From Mycoplasma sp. CSL7491-lung (lineage in GTDB: Bacteria > Bacillota_I > Bacilli_A > Mycoplasmatales > Metamycoplasmataceae), in assembly GCF_018913965.1 (NCBI RefSeq), contig NZ_JAHMHG010000003.1, positions 27,434 through 91,433 of the forward strand: a stretch of 64,000 nucleotides of DNA. Direction: 5' to 3'. Under the pieces are notes generated by a model, which was not told where the DNA came from, made no database searches, and saw nothing but the letters and a program-made list of their open reading frames with translations. Positions 45,475-56,110 of this stretch are shown piece by piece (position 1 is the stretch's first letter; each line of letters begins with the position of its first letter). The position numbers and the translations under genes were made by a program.

Positions 45475-45821
45475 TATTTATTATTTTCCTCGTTTTTTAT
45501 TTTCAATAAAACTTGGTCAATTCTGCTACCAATTGTAGATACATCATCAAAGTAAAATTTAATCGAAGGAACTTTTCTTCAATTTAATCTCTTAGATAAA
45601 ATTCTTTTCACCATGCCCGCAGAATTATTAAGTGCAATTAAACCTTTTTCTTTATTAGAAAATAAGTTTACATAAACCTTTAGATAACTCAAATCTGATG
45701 ATAACTCCACATCCATAACAACTGGATCTATGATATTTTTATTTGTTATTTCATTAAACAAAATATCTGCTATCATATTTCTAATTAATGCTTCTTTTCT
45801 TTTTAAATTTATATTGTTCAT
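45474..45821 (-). CDS. rbfA: Ribosome-binding factor A
   Basis: 115-residue KH-fold protein needed for late 30S maturation. Family pattern: NLKRKEALIRNMIADILFNE, VVMDVELSSDLSYLKVYVNLF, LNNSAGMVKRILSKRLNWRKVPSIKFYFDDV. One TGA (LNWRKVP) is Trp. Its stop TAA overlaps the ATG of the YhcH-like gene by one base. It leads a three-gene unit, rbfA, YhcH-like, asnS. Confidence 0.93.
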
Positions 45822-45949
45822 AAGTATTTAAATTATATATTATTTTATCCAAAATTTATACAAAAATAAGCCTAGTATATATTAAGTTTTGAATTTTTTT
45901 AATAAAATTATCGTTTTATATTCGTTAGATATATTAAACAAAAAATATT

Positions 45950-45990
45950 AAAAAACATCAAGAATATAAAAATTATACTTGATGTTTTTT
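45950..45990 (-). terminator. rpsD-rpmE terminator
   Basis: 13-bp stem AAAAAACATCAAG / CTTGATGTTTTTT with a 15-base loop, 9 bases after the rpmE stop; T runs on both strands. Confidence 0.88.
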
Positions 45991-45998
45991 TGTAATAA

Positions 45999-46214
45999 TT
46001 ATTTGTTTGCGTTTGATTTTTGTAAACGTTTGTTAAATCTATCAATTCTACCTGTAGCTTTGATTTGAGTTTTGTTTCCTGTGAAGACTGCGTGACAGTT
46101 TGAACATACGTCAACTGTAAAGTTTTTTCTTGTTGATTTAAAAGTAAATTCTTTTTGACATGTTGAACAAGCAACTTGAACTTCGTAATAAGCAGGATGT
46201 AAATCTTTTTTCAT
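45999..46214 (-). CDS. rpmE: 50S ribosomal protein L31
   Basis: 71-residue L31 with both zinc pairs retained (CSTC and CSNC), the Cys-containing form. MKKDLHPAYYEVQVACSTCQ and HAVFTGNKTQIKATGRIDRF are diagnostic. AAAGGATCG lies before the ATG. It begins 18 bases after the rpsD stop, forming a two-gene ribosomal unit. Confidence 0.96.
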   Translation of the reverse strand: MKKDLHPAYYEVQVACSTCQKEFTFKSTRKNFTVDVCSNCHAVFTGNKTQIKATGRIDRFNKRLQKSNANK

Positions 46215-46232
46215 TTTTTTCGATCCTTTCGA

Positions 46233-46832
46233 CTATTTTGAGTAGAACTCAACAACTAAAGCATCTTTGATTTCTGAATGAATTTCTGTTCTTTCTGGCA
46301 ATCTATCTAATTTAGCTGTAAAGTCTTTTCTTGTCATTCAAGCTGAAGCTTGTTTTACTTCTAATGCTTCTAAAATTTGTTTATTTGTTCTTGATTTTTC
46401 TTTTAATTCAACAACGTCCCCTAATGAAACTACCATTGAAGGAATATTTGCTTTTTTACCGTTTAATGTAAAGTGTCCGTGATTAACAAGTTGACGAGCT
46501 TGTCTTCTTGTTGTAGCAAATCCAGCTCTATAAACTACGTTATCTAAACGTGTTTCAAGTAATTGTAATAAATTTGTACCTGTAACACCTTTAGCTTTAA
46601 CAGCTTTTTCAAAAGCTTTACGTAATTGTTTTTCGTTTACACCAAATAAGTGTTTAACTTTTTGTTTTTCGTATAAGTGTAAACCGTAATCTGATAATTT
46701 AACTCTTTTGTTTCCGTGTTGCCCTGGTGCATAAGTTCTTTTTCTACCTTTTGAAAATTCTTTACCTGTTTCTAAGATAGAAAAACCTAAACGACGAGCT
46801 TTTTTGAAAACTGGTCCTGTGTATCTTGACAT
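46233..46832 (-). CDS. rpsD: 30S ribosomal protein S4
   Basis: 199-residue primary 16S-binding protein. [40 protein letters not shown], and the S4 RNA-binding domain [20 protein letters not shown] followed by [21 protein letters not shown] 46832 matches the conserved N-terminus and has GAGG 7 bases upstream; an upstream in-frame ATG at 46850 would add six atypical residues. TGA is Trp in ASAWMTRK. Confidence 0.97.
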
Positions 46833-47129
46833 TTTTTCCTCTTTCTGCATAGGATGAGGGTTTATTTCTAACTATTAAAGTTTAACTTAATGTTTTCAAC
46901 TAAACAGCTTAATCTACTAACAAAGTTTGACATGTTAAATTTTTCTTAGCTATAATAAACTGCTGTGCTCAATTTATGCTTTATTATTTTATCATTTTTA
47001 TGCATTTTTATAAATAATATTTACAAGTTTATTTACCTTAAATTAAGTCACATTTTTCAATATGCTAAAAACACATTGCAAAAATATCTAATTATTTAAA
47101 AAATATTTTAAGCATTAAATTATATGTTG
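46833..47129. other. Divergent intergenic region of rpsD and the 47246 lipoprotein
   Basis: Very AT-rich. On the minus strand the part next to rpsD (46833-46980) would be its leader, where S4 often represses its own operon, but I see no specific structure I can name. No ORF or RNA gene was recognised. Confidence 0.4.
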
Positions 47130-47164
47130 TATAATTTGTTTATATTACTGGTCGGTAATATAAA
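47130..47164 (+). promoter_or_regulatory. Promoter with palindromic operator (TetR-like), site 1
   Basis: TATAAT at 47130-47135 is followed 6 bases later by the palindrome ATATTACTGGTCGGTAATAT (47142-47161). Including flanking bases the arms are 10 bp (47139-47164) around TGGTCG. It covers the expected transcription start, a classic repressor position. The same 20-bp pattern occurs at 63774-63793. Symmetry and length fit a TetR-family site; no such regulator is encoded in the window. Confidence 0.65.
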
Positions 47165-47245
47165 ATTAAAAATTTAATTTCATATACTAAGTCATATTAA
47201 TTTAAATGACAATTACATAATAAAAAATAAATAAACGAGGAAATA

Positions 47246-48349
47246 ATGAAAAAAATAAAATTATTAAAAAAAATACTTCTCCCACTATTGGGATCAAGTG
47301 TTATTGTTGTTGCGTCATGTTCAAATCAAGCAGAATCTAATATTTCAAAAGAAAAAGAAAGTAAAGAAACTACAAAAGAAAATAATGAAAAAGAAACAGA
47401 AACACTTAATTTAATTACAAATTCGGATGATAATTCCGAAAAAGGTGAATCAAAAGAAACTAAAACAACCGACGAAGTAAATTCTGATTCTGACGATGAA
47501 GAAGGTGACGATGATGAAGAAAACGGAATTTTCGGTTCTTCAAAATTATCAAATTTAGTTGGATTACTTAAAGGTGATTCTAACAGTTCAGATTCAGTAT
47601 GATCAGGTGGCTCAAGCGGCTCAGATGAAGACGAAAATTCTTTAAAACAACAAGCAAGCAAAAAATTAAACGAAGCTTGAGAATACTACGATTTCCTTAC
47701 AGAGGATGAAGATGGAAAATATTCAGATCTATCAGATAAGTTAAATTTAGGAATAAATAATATACAAAAGGAAACCGGTTATTTTAAAGGAAATTTAACA
47801 AATGAAAAAGCTCAAAATTTCATTAATCGCATTAATGAACTTTTAGAAGATACAAAAGCTAAAAAAGAAGCTATTGATTCTGAAAATTCAAGCAATGATG
47901 ACACAACTAAAGAAACCGAAAAACAACAAAAAGAAGGTGAAGAATCAAATTCTAACACTGCAAAAGAAGAAAAACAAGAAAATCCTGAAGATGAAAAAAT
48001 AAAAAAAATATATAGCGAAATAGAAGACATAATTTTAGAAGCTTATGATTATGATACAGATGAACTAACTGATGAAAAATATAAATCACTTTCAACTGAA
48101 TTAATGGAAAATCTTGAGAATTTTAAGCAAAAACTTAAAGAAGCTAAAGAAACACTTTCAGAAGACAATGCTAATAATTTTAAGGTTGAAATAAGAAAAA
48201 TTGTAGATGATATAAAAGTTAAAAAAGAAGCTATTGATAACGAAAATACAAACGGAGAAACTACATCAAAAGACTCTGATGAAACAGAAACAAGCGAAGA
48301 AGCGCAACCGGATGAAGAAACTTCTACAACATCAACAACACAAGAATAA
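47246..48349 (+). CDS. Acidic lipoprotein with internal duplication, hypothetical
   Basis: 367-residue lipoprotein, lipobox Cys25 (VVASC), then a Glu/Ser/Asp-rich low-complexity spacer and two related helical segments of about 75 residues. One ends INELLEDTKAKKEAIDSEN and the other IRKIVDDIKVKKEAIDNEN. The frame is open through TGA-Trp codons at VWSGG and EAWEYY. Strongly acidic, unlike its neighbours. No enzymatic motif; probably an exposed, host-facing protein. Regulated by the palindrome just upstream (inference). Its signal peptide resembles that of the next gene. Confidence 0.8.
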
Positions 48350-48357
48350 TTATTAAT

Positions 48358-48382
48358 AATAGATCCTAGCGATCTATTTTAT
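48358..48382 (+). terminator. Terminator after the acidic lipoprotein gene
   Basis: AATAGATC, loop CTAGC, GATCTATT followed by TTATTTT. Confidence 0.82.
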
Positions 48383-48435
48383 TTTGCAAGAAAAAACCAT
48401 TTATTTTAAAAAAACATAATTATTCGATTGTATAT

Positions 48436-48441
48436 TATAAT
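48436..48441 (+). promoter_or_regulatory. -10 box of the transglutaminase-like gene
   Basis: TATAAT, 42 bases before the ATG; AAGGAAGT is the ribosome binding site. The operator palindrome of the preceding gene is not repeated here. Confidence 0.5.
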
Positions 48442-48483
48442 TAAAGTAAGTTTTTAAACTTAAAGTTTGTATAAGGAAGTAAA

Positions 48484-50550
48484 ATGAAAAAAAATAAAAT
48501 ACTTAAAAGTCTACTTATCCCTATATTAGGAACAAGTTTTGTGACTTTAATTTCATGTTCTCCAACAAAAGAACAACAAAGCAAAGTTATAACTAATGAT
48601 TCTTCAAATAAAAATCATTCTGAAGAAAAACAAAATAATTCAGAAAATCAAGATATTTCAAATTTAAATAACGATAAGATAATAAACAATAATTCTAGAG
48701 GAGCAGAAGAAAAAAATAGTAACAAAGCAAGCTCTAGTGACACTCAAAATAATAACAGCCAGAAAAATAATCGTGGTAATTCAAGTGAAGGTTATTCAAA
48801 CTCAGATGATGAAACTAATAATGAATCTAAAGAAGATGATCAAAACGTTAAAAAAAGCGTACTAGAAGCATACGAAAATATAATTAATGAACAAAAAAAC
48901 TTTATAAATTTGTATAATGAAGCTAAATTAGAAAAAAACATAATGTATAAATACGAAATGTTATTTGATTCAATAGATAAAATTACTGAAGATTTTGATC
49001 GATTAGAAACTCCGCTTAAATTTGATAAACAAGAATTAGAAAAATACAATAAAACTCTAAACGATTTAAAAGATAAGTTCGATGAAATTACTAAATTAAA
49101 AAATACTTTAAGTACTCACCAGGACACTAGGCCTGAATACTATGCAGGAAATTTTGACAAAAATAATATTAAAAAAGAGGAATCTTCACCTAAAAATGAT
49201 TACAGTAACTACCCTGAACTTGAAGCTATAAAAAAATCTACCAAAGATGGAAATACAAATGTAGATCCTGTTAGATCTTTAGTAAATAAAAAAGCTTTAG
49301 AATTCATCGATCTTGCAAAAGGAAATATAACTGATTTCAATCAAAATAACTATACCTTACATCAAAAGGAAGAATTGAGACAATTTCTTAATGAAACTAT
49401 TATAAAAGGTGAAACAAACAAAAAAAATCAAATAAGACTTGTGTTTAATTGAATTACAAAAAACGTACAATATGCCAGACAAGCTAATCAAGCCAAATTA
49501 AACCCATATGAAGTTAAACAATATTTATATGCCGTTTGTGGTGGGTATAGTATATTATATAAAGCATTTTTAGATTTGTTAGGCATTAAAACAGTTATGG
49601 TTATTGGTTGATCTTCTGCTGGAGCTCACCAATGAAATGCAATACAAGATCCTGAAACTAATGAATGATTCTTTTCGGACACAACTTGAGGGGTTATTGA
49701 CCAAAGATATTTTAGACTATCACCTAAAGAAATTTCAAATGATCATATGGTGGAACGTGTTTTAGATTTAGATTTTAGTAATGAAAATGTAATATATGAA
49801 TACTGAAACGGATTATCAGTTAAAAATGCACTAGTAGATAACCCTAATATACTAGATAAATTAGATGAAATTGTTGTAGAAAATATTTCGGACACTATTT
49901 TAAATAATGACAAAGTAAGAACATTACATATACCACAATTTGTAAAACACATTGAATACCCCGGAACTAAAGGCACATACGCTTTTGATGTTTCAAAGGA
50001 TAATAAATTTTTTGCTTCACAAGATGGTATTCTATATAGTAAAAACTTTGAAAAAATATTGATGACTCCTAATAATTTAAATGTTAAAAATGTCGTAATA
50101 CCAAAAGAAACATCAACATTAAATGATGGAAAAGAATTATTTGAGTCAAGCGTTGTTGAAAGCATTGAAGTTGAGGCGGGTAATTATTCTTTCGCTTCAT
50201 TTAAAGGAGTTTTATACAACAACGACTTTTCACAAATAATATCAATACCAAATGGACTGACAAATTTAGTTGTGCATCCAAATGTTAAATTCCAAGGACA
50301 AGAAATATCTTTCAAAGATAATATTAAAACAGTTAAATTAAACGAGGGAATCACAAATATTGTAGATTATACATTTAACACACTTAAAAAATTAGAATAT
50401 GTTATTTTACCATCTACAATTGAAAATATTAGTGAATATGCCTTTTGACAAGTTAAAAATATAACTCTTAAGACTTACAAACATAACAAATACGTAGAGG
50501 ACTTCGCAAAAAAACATTCATTTAAATATGAAGTTATTGAAAATAATTAA
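48484..50550 (+). CDS. Transglutaminase-fold lipoprotein with BspA-type leucine-rich repeats
   Basis: 688-residue lipoprotein, lipobox Cys25 (TLISC). A low-complexity Asn/Ser/Lys spacer runs to about residue 120, followed by helical regions. A transglutaminase-like papain-fold domain carries Cys352 in AVCGGYSILYKAFL, His382 in AGAHQWNAI and Asp399 in FFSDTTW, the order and spacing of a Cys-His-Asp triad. After about residue 480, repeats such as VVIPKETSTLNDGKELF and YVILPSTIENISEYAF match the BspA-type (LRR_5) repeat that often mediates host binding. Many Trp in the catalytic domain are TGA. It could be a cysteine protease, a transamidase or an adhesin; the fold is clearer than the reaction. 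Confidence 0.83.
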
Positions 50551-50555
50551 AAATT

Positions 50556-50582
50556 ACTTCCTTTTATATAAAGGAAGTTTTT
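50556..50582 (+). terminator. Terminator after the transglutaminase-like gene
   Basis: ACTTCCTTT, 5-base loop, AAAGGAAGT, T run. Confidence 0.87.
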
Positions 50583-50601
50583 GTTTAATTTAAAAAAATA
50601 A

Positions 50602-50607
50602 TATAAT
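50602..50607 (+). promoter_or_regulatory. -10 box of the Bax-inhibitor-like gene, predicted leaderless
   Basis: TATAAT ends 7 bases before the ATG at 50615; no Shine-Dalgarno between. Confidence 0.55.
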
Positions 50608-50614
50608 TTAAAAT

Positions 50615-51388
50615 ATGGAAAACATTAAAAAAATCTTTACTGAAAGCAAAACATACACCGGTGCTAGAAAAGTTATTTTTATAACAACTTTTATTTATGC
50701 ATTTTTATTTATTTTAACAATATTATTATCCATTTTAGGAAGTTCTATATTAGAAAAAATGTTATATAGCTCTAAATATAGTGGACGAGTATTTTTTATA
50801 GCATTAGGTTTAATATTATTTGGTGTTGTTTCTAATTTTATAATTTCGTTTTTTATTAGAAACAATAATATGAGTTTACTAAAATCATCGTTACTCGCTA
50901 TTTTTAATTTAATAATATGAACATCGATAATAACTGGATTTTTATTTATTTTCAAAACAAACGAAAGAGTTTCATCAATAAATGCAACCAATAACACTTT
51001 TAGTTATACAAACTTTCTTTTAATATCCTGTTTACCATTATTAATTTTAATGGTTTGTGCTACGATAGGTTATTTCGAACTAATTAATAAGCATATACTT
51101 AAAATAACAATGACATTACTCGGAATTGCCTTAATGATATTATTTTTTGTTTCTTTCTTTGTCTTAAAAGTTCAATGATATTATTCATTATTAAGTGTCA
51201 TTTTTATATCAGGAGCAACAATATTTGAGTTTTACTATGTAAAAAAAGAAATTCAAAACTTTGCTTATGTATCTTCAAATTCTCAAATATATAGCTACGC
51301 AATTAATTTGGCAACTAGATTATTTGTTAACACGTCATCAATGTTAATACATATTTTAAGACTTTTATCTTTTTCAAGAGATAATTAA
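50615..51388 (+). CDS. Bax inhibitor-1/YccA-like membrane protein
   Basis: 257-residue integral membrane protein with about seven hydrophobic helices. Weak but consistent similarity to the BI-1/YccA family: a charged N-terminus (MENIKKIFTESKTYTGARKV), paired helices, and the C-terminal SSMLIHILRLLSFSRDN resembling the family's LxLLRxxGxxRD end. Bacterial members are thought to be Ca2+-leak channels or protease modulators. TGA is Trp at NLIIWTSI and VQWYYSL. No ribosome binding site; the -10 box is right before the ATG. Family call is tentative, membrane location firm. Confidence 0.65.
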
Positions 51389-51453
51389 GAGATATATTAC
51401 TTTTATAAAAAGTACTTAAAAATAATATTAAAACATTTAATATTAGCAAAAAC

Positions 51454-51496
51454 AAAGCAACAAGCACCAACACTTATTAATGCTTGTTGCTTTTTT
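51454..51496 (+). terminator. Terminator of the Bax-inhibitor-like gene
   Basis: 13-bp stem AAAGCAACAAGCA / TGCTTGTTGCTTT, 14-base loop, T run. Confidence 0.9.
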
Positions 51497-51541
51497 ATTA
51501 GACATAAATATTTTTTGCTTTTAAAAACACTACTATTTATA

Positions 51542-51567
51542 TAAAAAAGTAAGTAATCACTTACTTT
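51542..51567 (-). terminator. rlmH terminator
   Basis: AAAGTAAGT, loop GATT, ACTTACTTT followed by T residues on the minus strand, overlapping the end of rlmH. Confidence 0.85.
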
Positions 51568-52000
51568 ATTTATGATATGTAATTCCATTTTTAATTGTAA
51601 ATGCTCTATATATTTGCTCAATGAGCATCACTCTAAAAAGTTGATGTGGAAAAGTCATTTTAGAAAAATTTAACTTATTACTAAAATATGTTTCTATAAC
51701 TCCATTTGATCCTCCGATTACAAAAGTTATATTATCTGTATTAGTAATACGTTCACTAAATTCTTCTGATGTAACTTGCTTAGCTTGGGTAGATAAGTAA
51801 ATGACTTGTGAATTTTTTGGTATTTTTTCTAATATTAATTCTGTTTCTTTTTGTTTCTTCAATTCTATATTTTGTATTTTTTGTTCTTTAATTTCTATTA
51901 AGTTAACTTTAGCAAAAAAGTTAACTTTTTTTAAATAATCATTAAAAAGGACTTGATATTCTTTAGATAAACTGCCTACTGCAACAATATTTAATTTCAT
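51566..52000 (-). CDS. rlmH: 23S rRNA (pseudouridine1915-N3)-methyltransferase
   Basis: 144-residue SPOUT enzyme that methylates pseudouridine 1915 in helix 69 of 23S rRNA. KLNIVAVGSLSKEYQVLFNDY at the N-terminus, the SAM-site FVIGGSNGV, and the ending LLxEQIYRAFTIKNGITYHK (seen as MLIEQIYRAFTI...YHK) are typical. Its ATG shares one base with the mnmG stop (TAATG), so it is translated with mnmG. Confidence 0.95.
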   Translation of the reverse strand: MKLNIVAVGSLSKEYQVLFNDYLKKVNFFAKVNLIEIKEQKIQNIELKKQKETELILEKIPKNSQVIYLSTQAKQVTSEEFSERITNTDNITFVIGGSNGVIETYFSNKLNFSKMTFPHQLFRVMLIEQIYRAFTIKNGITYHK

Positions 52001-53829
52001 TATTTTTGAGAAGCTATATGAAACATTAACATTTGAATATCTGCAGGGTTAATTCCCGAGATACGGGAAGCCTGACCGACAGTCTTAGGTCTAATTTGTT
52101 CAAGTTTTTGCATTGCTTCTGTAGCTAAATTAGCTACTTGACGATAATTAATATTATCAGGTATTTTAAAGTTATCTAATTTAGACATACGATTTGCCAA
52201 TGATTCTTGTTTTCTAATATAACCATCTAAACGAACCATTGTTGTTAATTCATTTTTAAATTCAAAATCACCTAAAATATCTTTAGCATCCACGTCTGGT
52301 CTAGCTAAAGCTTTTAACATTGAAACACCATTTTCAATTTTATATTTAATTCCAATTTCGCTCTTAGATGAAACAAATTGTTTTGATAATTCATCTATTT
52401 TTTTATTGATTAAATCATATTTATCAATAACTTTTTTATAATCATTATCATTAACTAAACCAACATTATGACCGTGTTTTGATAATCTAATATCAGGATT
52501 ATCATTTCTAAGTAATAAACGATATTCTGCTCTACTTGTAAGCATTCTATAAGGTTCTTTAGTCCCTTTTGTTACTAAATCATCAATTAAAACACCAATG
52601 TAAGCATCACTTCTTCTTAAAATAAGAGGTTCTTTATTTTCTAATTTTTGACCCGCATTTATACCCGCTATTAAACCTTGGGCGGCAGCTTCCTCATATC
52701 CACTTGTTCCATTAATTTGACCTGCAGTAAACAAATTACCAATAACTTTTGACTCTAATGAACTTGAAATTTGTAAAGGGTTTAATGCATCATATTCAAT
52801 TGCATACCCTCATTTTTGAATTCTTGCATTTTTAAGTCCTGGTATAGTTCTTAACATTTTATCTTGAACATCTATTGGCATAGATGTAGACATACCATTA
52901 ACATAAATAATACTTCCGTCAGCTGTTTCTGGTTCAAAGAAAATTTGATGGCGTTCTTTATCCCTAAAACGCATTACTTTGTCTTCGACACTTGGGCAAT
53001 ATCTAGGTCCAATTCCTTTAATTAAACCTGAATACATTGCAGATTTAGAAATATTATCTTCAATTATTTTATGTGTTTCTTCGTTTGTATATGTTAAGTA
53101 ACATGAAATTTGTTCTGCTAATTTAACACCTGAACGTGAAGAGAATGTTAGTGCAGTGTCATTTAAAACTTCTTTCTCAACCTCTGAAAAATCAATGGAG
53201 TCAGCGTAAACTCTTGCAGGAGTACCTGTTTTTAATCTTTGTAGTTCTAAACCTAGTTTTTCGAGTGATTTACTTAATTTAGGTGTAGTTTTTTGGTTGT
53301 CGGGTCCACTTATCGTAATTTCATCTCCACGTAAAATTCTAGAATTCATATAAGTACCTGTTGTAATAACGGCAACTTCTGCTTCTATTAGACCAATCCC
53401 TTCAACTTGAAAACCCTTAAATGTATTGTTTTGATCTGTTATAACTTCTTCGACAACAGCTTCAATTAAGGTAATATTAGGATGTTTTTCGAGTGCTTCG
53501 TAAATAATCTTTGAATATTTATCTTTATCAATTTGTGCTCTTAGTGCTCTAACCGCAGGTCCTTTTGATTCATTTAGCATTTTTATTTGAATCATTGCTA
53601 AATCAGAAAAATAACCTTGAACTCCACCTAAAGCATCTATTTCTCTTGTAATTATACCTTTAGCCGGTCCTCCAATAGAAGGATTACATGGCATCATAGC
53701 TAATCGATTTAAATCGAAAGAAATTAACGCTACTTTATGACCTTTGTTCGCTAAAGCAAATGTGGCTTCGACACCTGCGTGACCACCACCAACTACAATT
53801 GCGTCATATTTTTTTTCTATCTTAAACAT
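52000..53829 (-). CDS. mnmG: tRNA uridine-5-carboxymethylaminomethyl modification enzyme
   Basis: 609-residue FAD protein that, with MnmE, modifies U34 of tRNAs reading NNA/NNG codons. FAD-binding GGGHAGVEATFALANKGHKV at residue 14 onward, NPSIGGPAKGIITREIDALGG, GPRYCPSVEDKVMRF, and the C-terminal helical part with EQIRPKTVGQASRISGINPAD. TGA is Trp once between the halves (QKWGYAIEY). No ribosome binding site: an extended -10 box (TGGTAAAAT) ends 8 bases before the ATG. Confidence 0.97.
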
Positions 53830-53837
53830 AATTTAAT

Positions 53838-53846
53838 ATTTTACCA
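53838..53846 (-). promoter_or_regulatory. mnmG extended -10 box, predicted leaderless
   Basis: Minus strand TGGTAAAAT, identical to the tuf element, ending 8 bases before the mnmG ATG with no Shine-Dalgarno between. Confidence 0.6.
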
Positions 53847-53878
53847 AATTTAATATTTTATTGTAAAAAGAGCTAAAA

Positions 53879-53920
53879 AAAGTTAAAAATAACGTAAAAA
53901 AGGACGTTGTTTTTAACTTT
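53879..53920 (-). terminator. Terminator after the small membrane protein gene
   Basis: Long hairpin: AAAGTTAAAAATAACGT against ACGTTGTTTTTAACTTT with one G-T pair; T run on both sides. It ends the trpS-thrS-membrane protein unit and separates it from mnmG. Confidence 0.85.
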
Positions 53921-53934
53921 TATATTTTTAAATC

Positions 53935-54372
53935 TTAGAAAGGGGACTTAACTTTTAAGAATTTTCTTATTTTAGTTATATTTTGGCTCGTTATAAATTT
54001 AATAGATAAAAAGTAAATTATCACAAATACAATTACAACAGGTATAACATCACCTGTATATCAAACTCATTGAAAACTTTTATCATCATTAACAAATGGA
54101 ATTCACATAAGTGTATTAGTAATTCCTACAACCAAAATAACTCATGACAAATTTTTAAATTTGTAATAATAATATGTTGCTAATAAAAATCCGCCAATAA
54201 TAAAAATAATGCTAAATAATGTCGAAAGAATAATTCTTACTCAATAGTTTAAATTCAAACTTTTTGTTTGTTCGATTAAATGCCAAGGTATTATTCTTCC
54301 AGAAATTAAAACTAATGCAATTACACTTAAAGTAAATAAAATATTAAAAATTCATGATATTTTCTTATTCAC
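53935..54372 (-). CDS. Small four-helix membrane protein, hypothetical
   Basis: 145 residues with four hydrophobic segments (for example NILFTLSVIALVLISG, LSTLFSIIFIIGGFLLATYY, LSWVILVVGITNTL, VIPVVIVFVIIYFLSI) and a basic C-terminus. It is open only with TGA as Trp (about eight Trp). No ATG is available upstream; a GTG at 54372 overlaps the thrS stop by 8 bases, the same overlap size as other coupled pairs here. Function unknown; no family recognised. It is followed by the long terminator. Confidence 0.72.
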
Positions 54373-56110
54373 GTGTTTCTTTAAGTCTTTCTAATAAATT
54401 AATAAAGTCATCAAGTGAAACCGTAGTTGTTTCGGTTTCGCCATATTTACGATACGAAATAGTGTTCGAAGTTCTTTCTTGTTCTCCCAAAATAACTTGG
54501 AATTTAGATTTTGATATTTGTGCTTCACGCACTTTTTTTCCTAATCTTTCTTCAGAAGAATTTAGTTTTGATCTAAATCCTAGTGAAAAAAGTTTATCAT
54601 TAACTAGTTTTGAATAATTAAAATCTTCTTCTGAATTTGTTGCAGGAATAACAGTTATTTGTTTTGGGGCAAGTCAAAACGGTAAAACACCTTTAGTTTG
54701 TTCAATTAATATTGCAACAAATCTTTCGTATGTACCGATTAATCCACGGTGAATCATAACCGGAGTTTCATCTTGACCTTGCGAATTTGTAAATGTTATT
54801 CCAAATTTTCTTGGTAATAAAAAGTCTAACTGTAATGTTGAAACGGTTATTTCATGACCTAAAGCGGTGAAAATTTGAATGTCCATTTTCGGACCATAAA
54901 AGGCAGCTTCTCCAACTTTTTCTTCGTATTTAACACCTAGATCATTTAGAACATTGCGTAATTCATTTTCTGCTTCATTTCACATATTATCATCATCAAA
55001 ATATTTTTCTTTGTTATTTTGATCTCTCAACGATAACGAAACATAATCAATCTTTATTTTAAATGCTTCAAGTGTTTCTTTAATTAATTGATACATTGAT
55101 TTGAATTCTTGTGCTATTTGATCTTTACGCACAAATAAATGACCCTCTGTTAATAGCATTCCACGAACACGTTCAAGACCTGTAAGAGCTCCAGATTTCT
55201 CATAACGATATAATTGTGATTGTTCGCTATATCTAATCGGTAAGTCTCTATATGAACGTTTTTCTGTGTTATAACAAATTATGTGATGCGGACACGTCAT
55301 TGGACGTGCAATTAATCTTTCATTTTCTACAACAATTGGTTTAAACATATCATCTTTATAGTGAGATAAGTGACCTGAAATTTTATATAATTCCTCTTCA
55401 CCAAAATGTGGCGTTAAAACCTCGGTAAACCCATATTTACGGTCATTTTTTAAAACTAAATTACGAATTTCATTATGAATAGCCATACCATCTTCTAATC
55501 AAAAAGGTAAACCTTGCCCACCCAATTTATTAAAAGTAAAAAGTTTCATTTCTTTACCTATTTTACGATGATCTCTTTCTTTTCTGTCTTTTAAAATTGC
55601 TAAATACTCATCTAATTCTTGTTTTGTTTCTCAAGAAGTACCGTATATTCTTGTTAATTGAATATTATCAGAATTACCTCTTCAATATGCACCAGCAAGA
55701 CTTAAAAGTTTAAAATGTTTGATGTTTTTAGTATCTTCAACATGGTTTCCTGCACATAAATCAGTAAAAATAACTTCCTTATTTAGTGGGTCAACTAACG
55801 AATAAAATGTTATTGTTTTTCCCGCTGCTTTTAACTCATTATACAATTCTTGTTTATAAGGTTTATTTGTTAAATCATATTCTTCTTCTGATACTTGTTT
55901 CATTACTAAATTTCTAGAAGCAAGTTTTTTCATTAAACGTTCTATTTTATTTAATTCTGAATCAGACAATGGATCTAAAAACTCAAAATCATAATAAAAA
56001 CCTTCATCAGTTGCAGGACCAAATCCTAGTTTCACATTAGGAAAAAGTTTCTCAACCGCAGCACCTAAGAGGTGGCTTGTAGTATGATTCAATTGCTTAT
56101 TTGCTTTCAT
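54365..56110 (-). CDS. thrS: Threonyl-tRNA synthetase, lacking the TGS domain
   Basis: 581-residue class II synthetase charging tRNA-Thr. The protein starts directly in the editing domain ([18 protein letters not shown]), so the N-terminal TGS domain of about 60 residues found in most bacteria is absent. Editing-site residues remain ([13 protein letters not shown]). Catalytic core: motif 1 region [13 protein letters not shown], zinc ligands in [16 protein letters not shown] and [13 protein letters not shown]. The C-terminal anticodon-binding domain is complete. TGA is Trp at five or more places. The start overlaps the trpS end by 14 bases. Confidence 0.96.
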
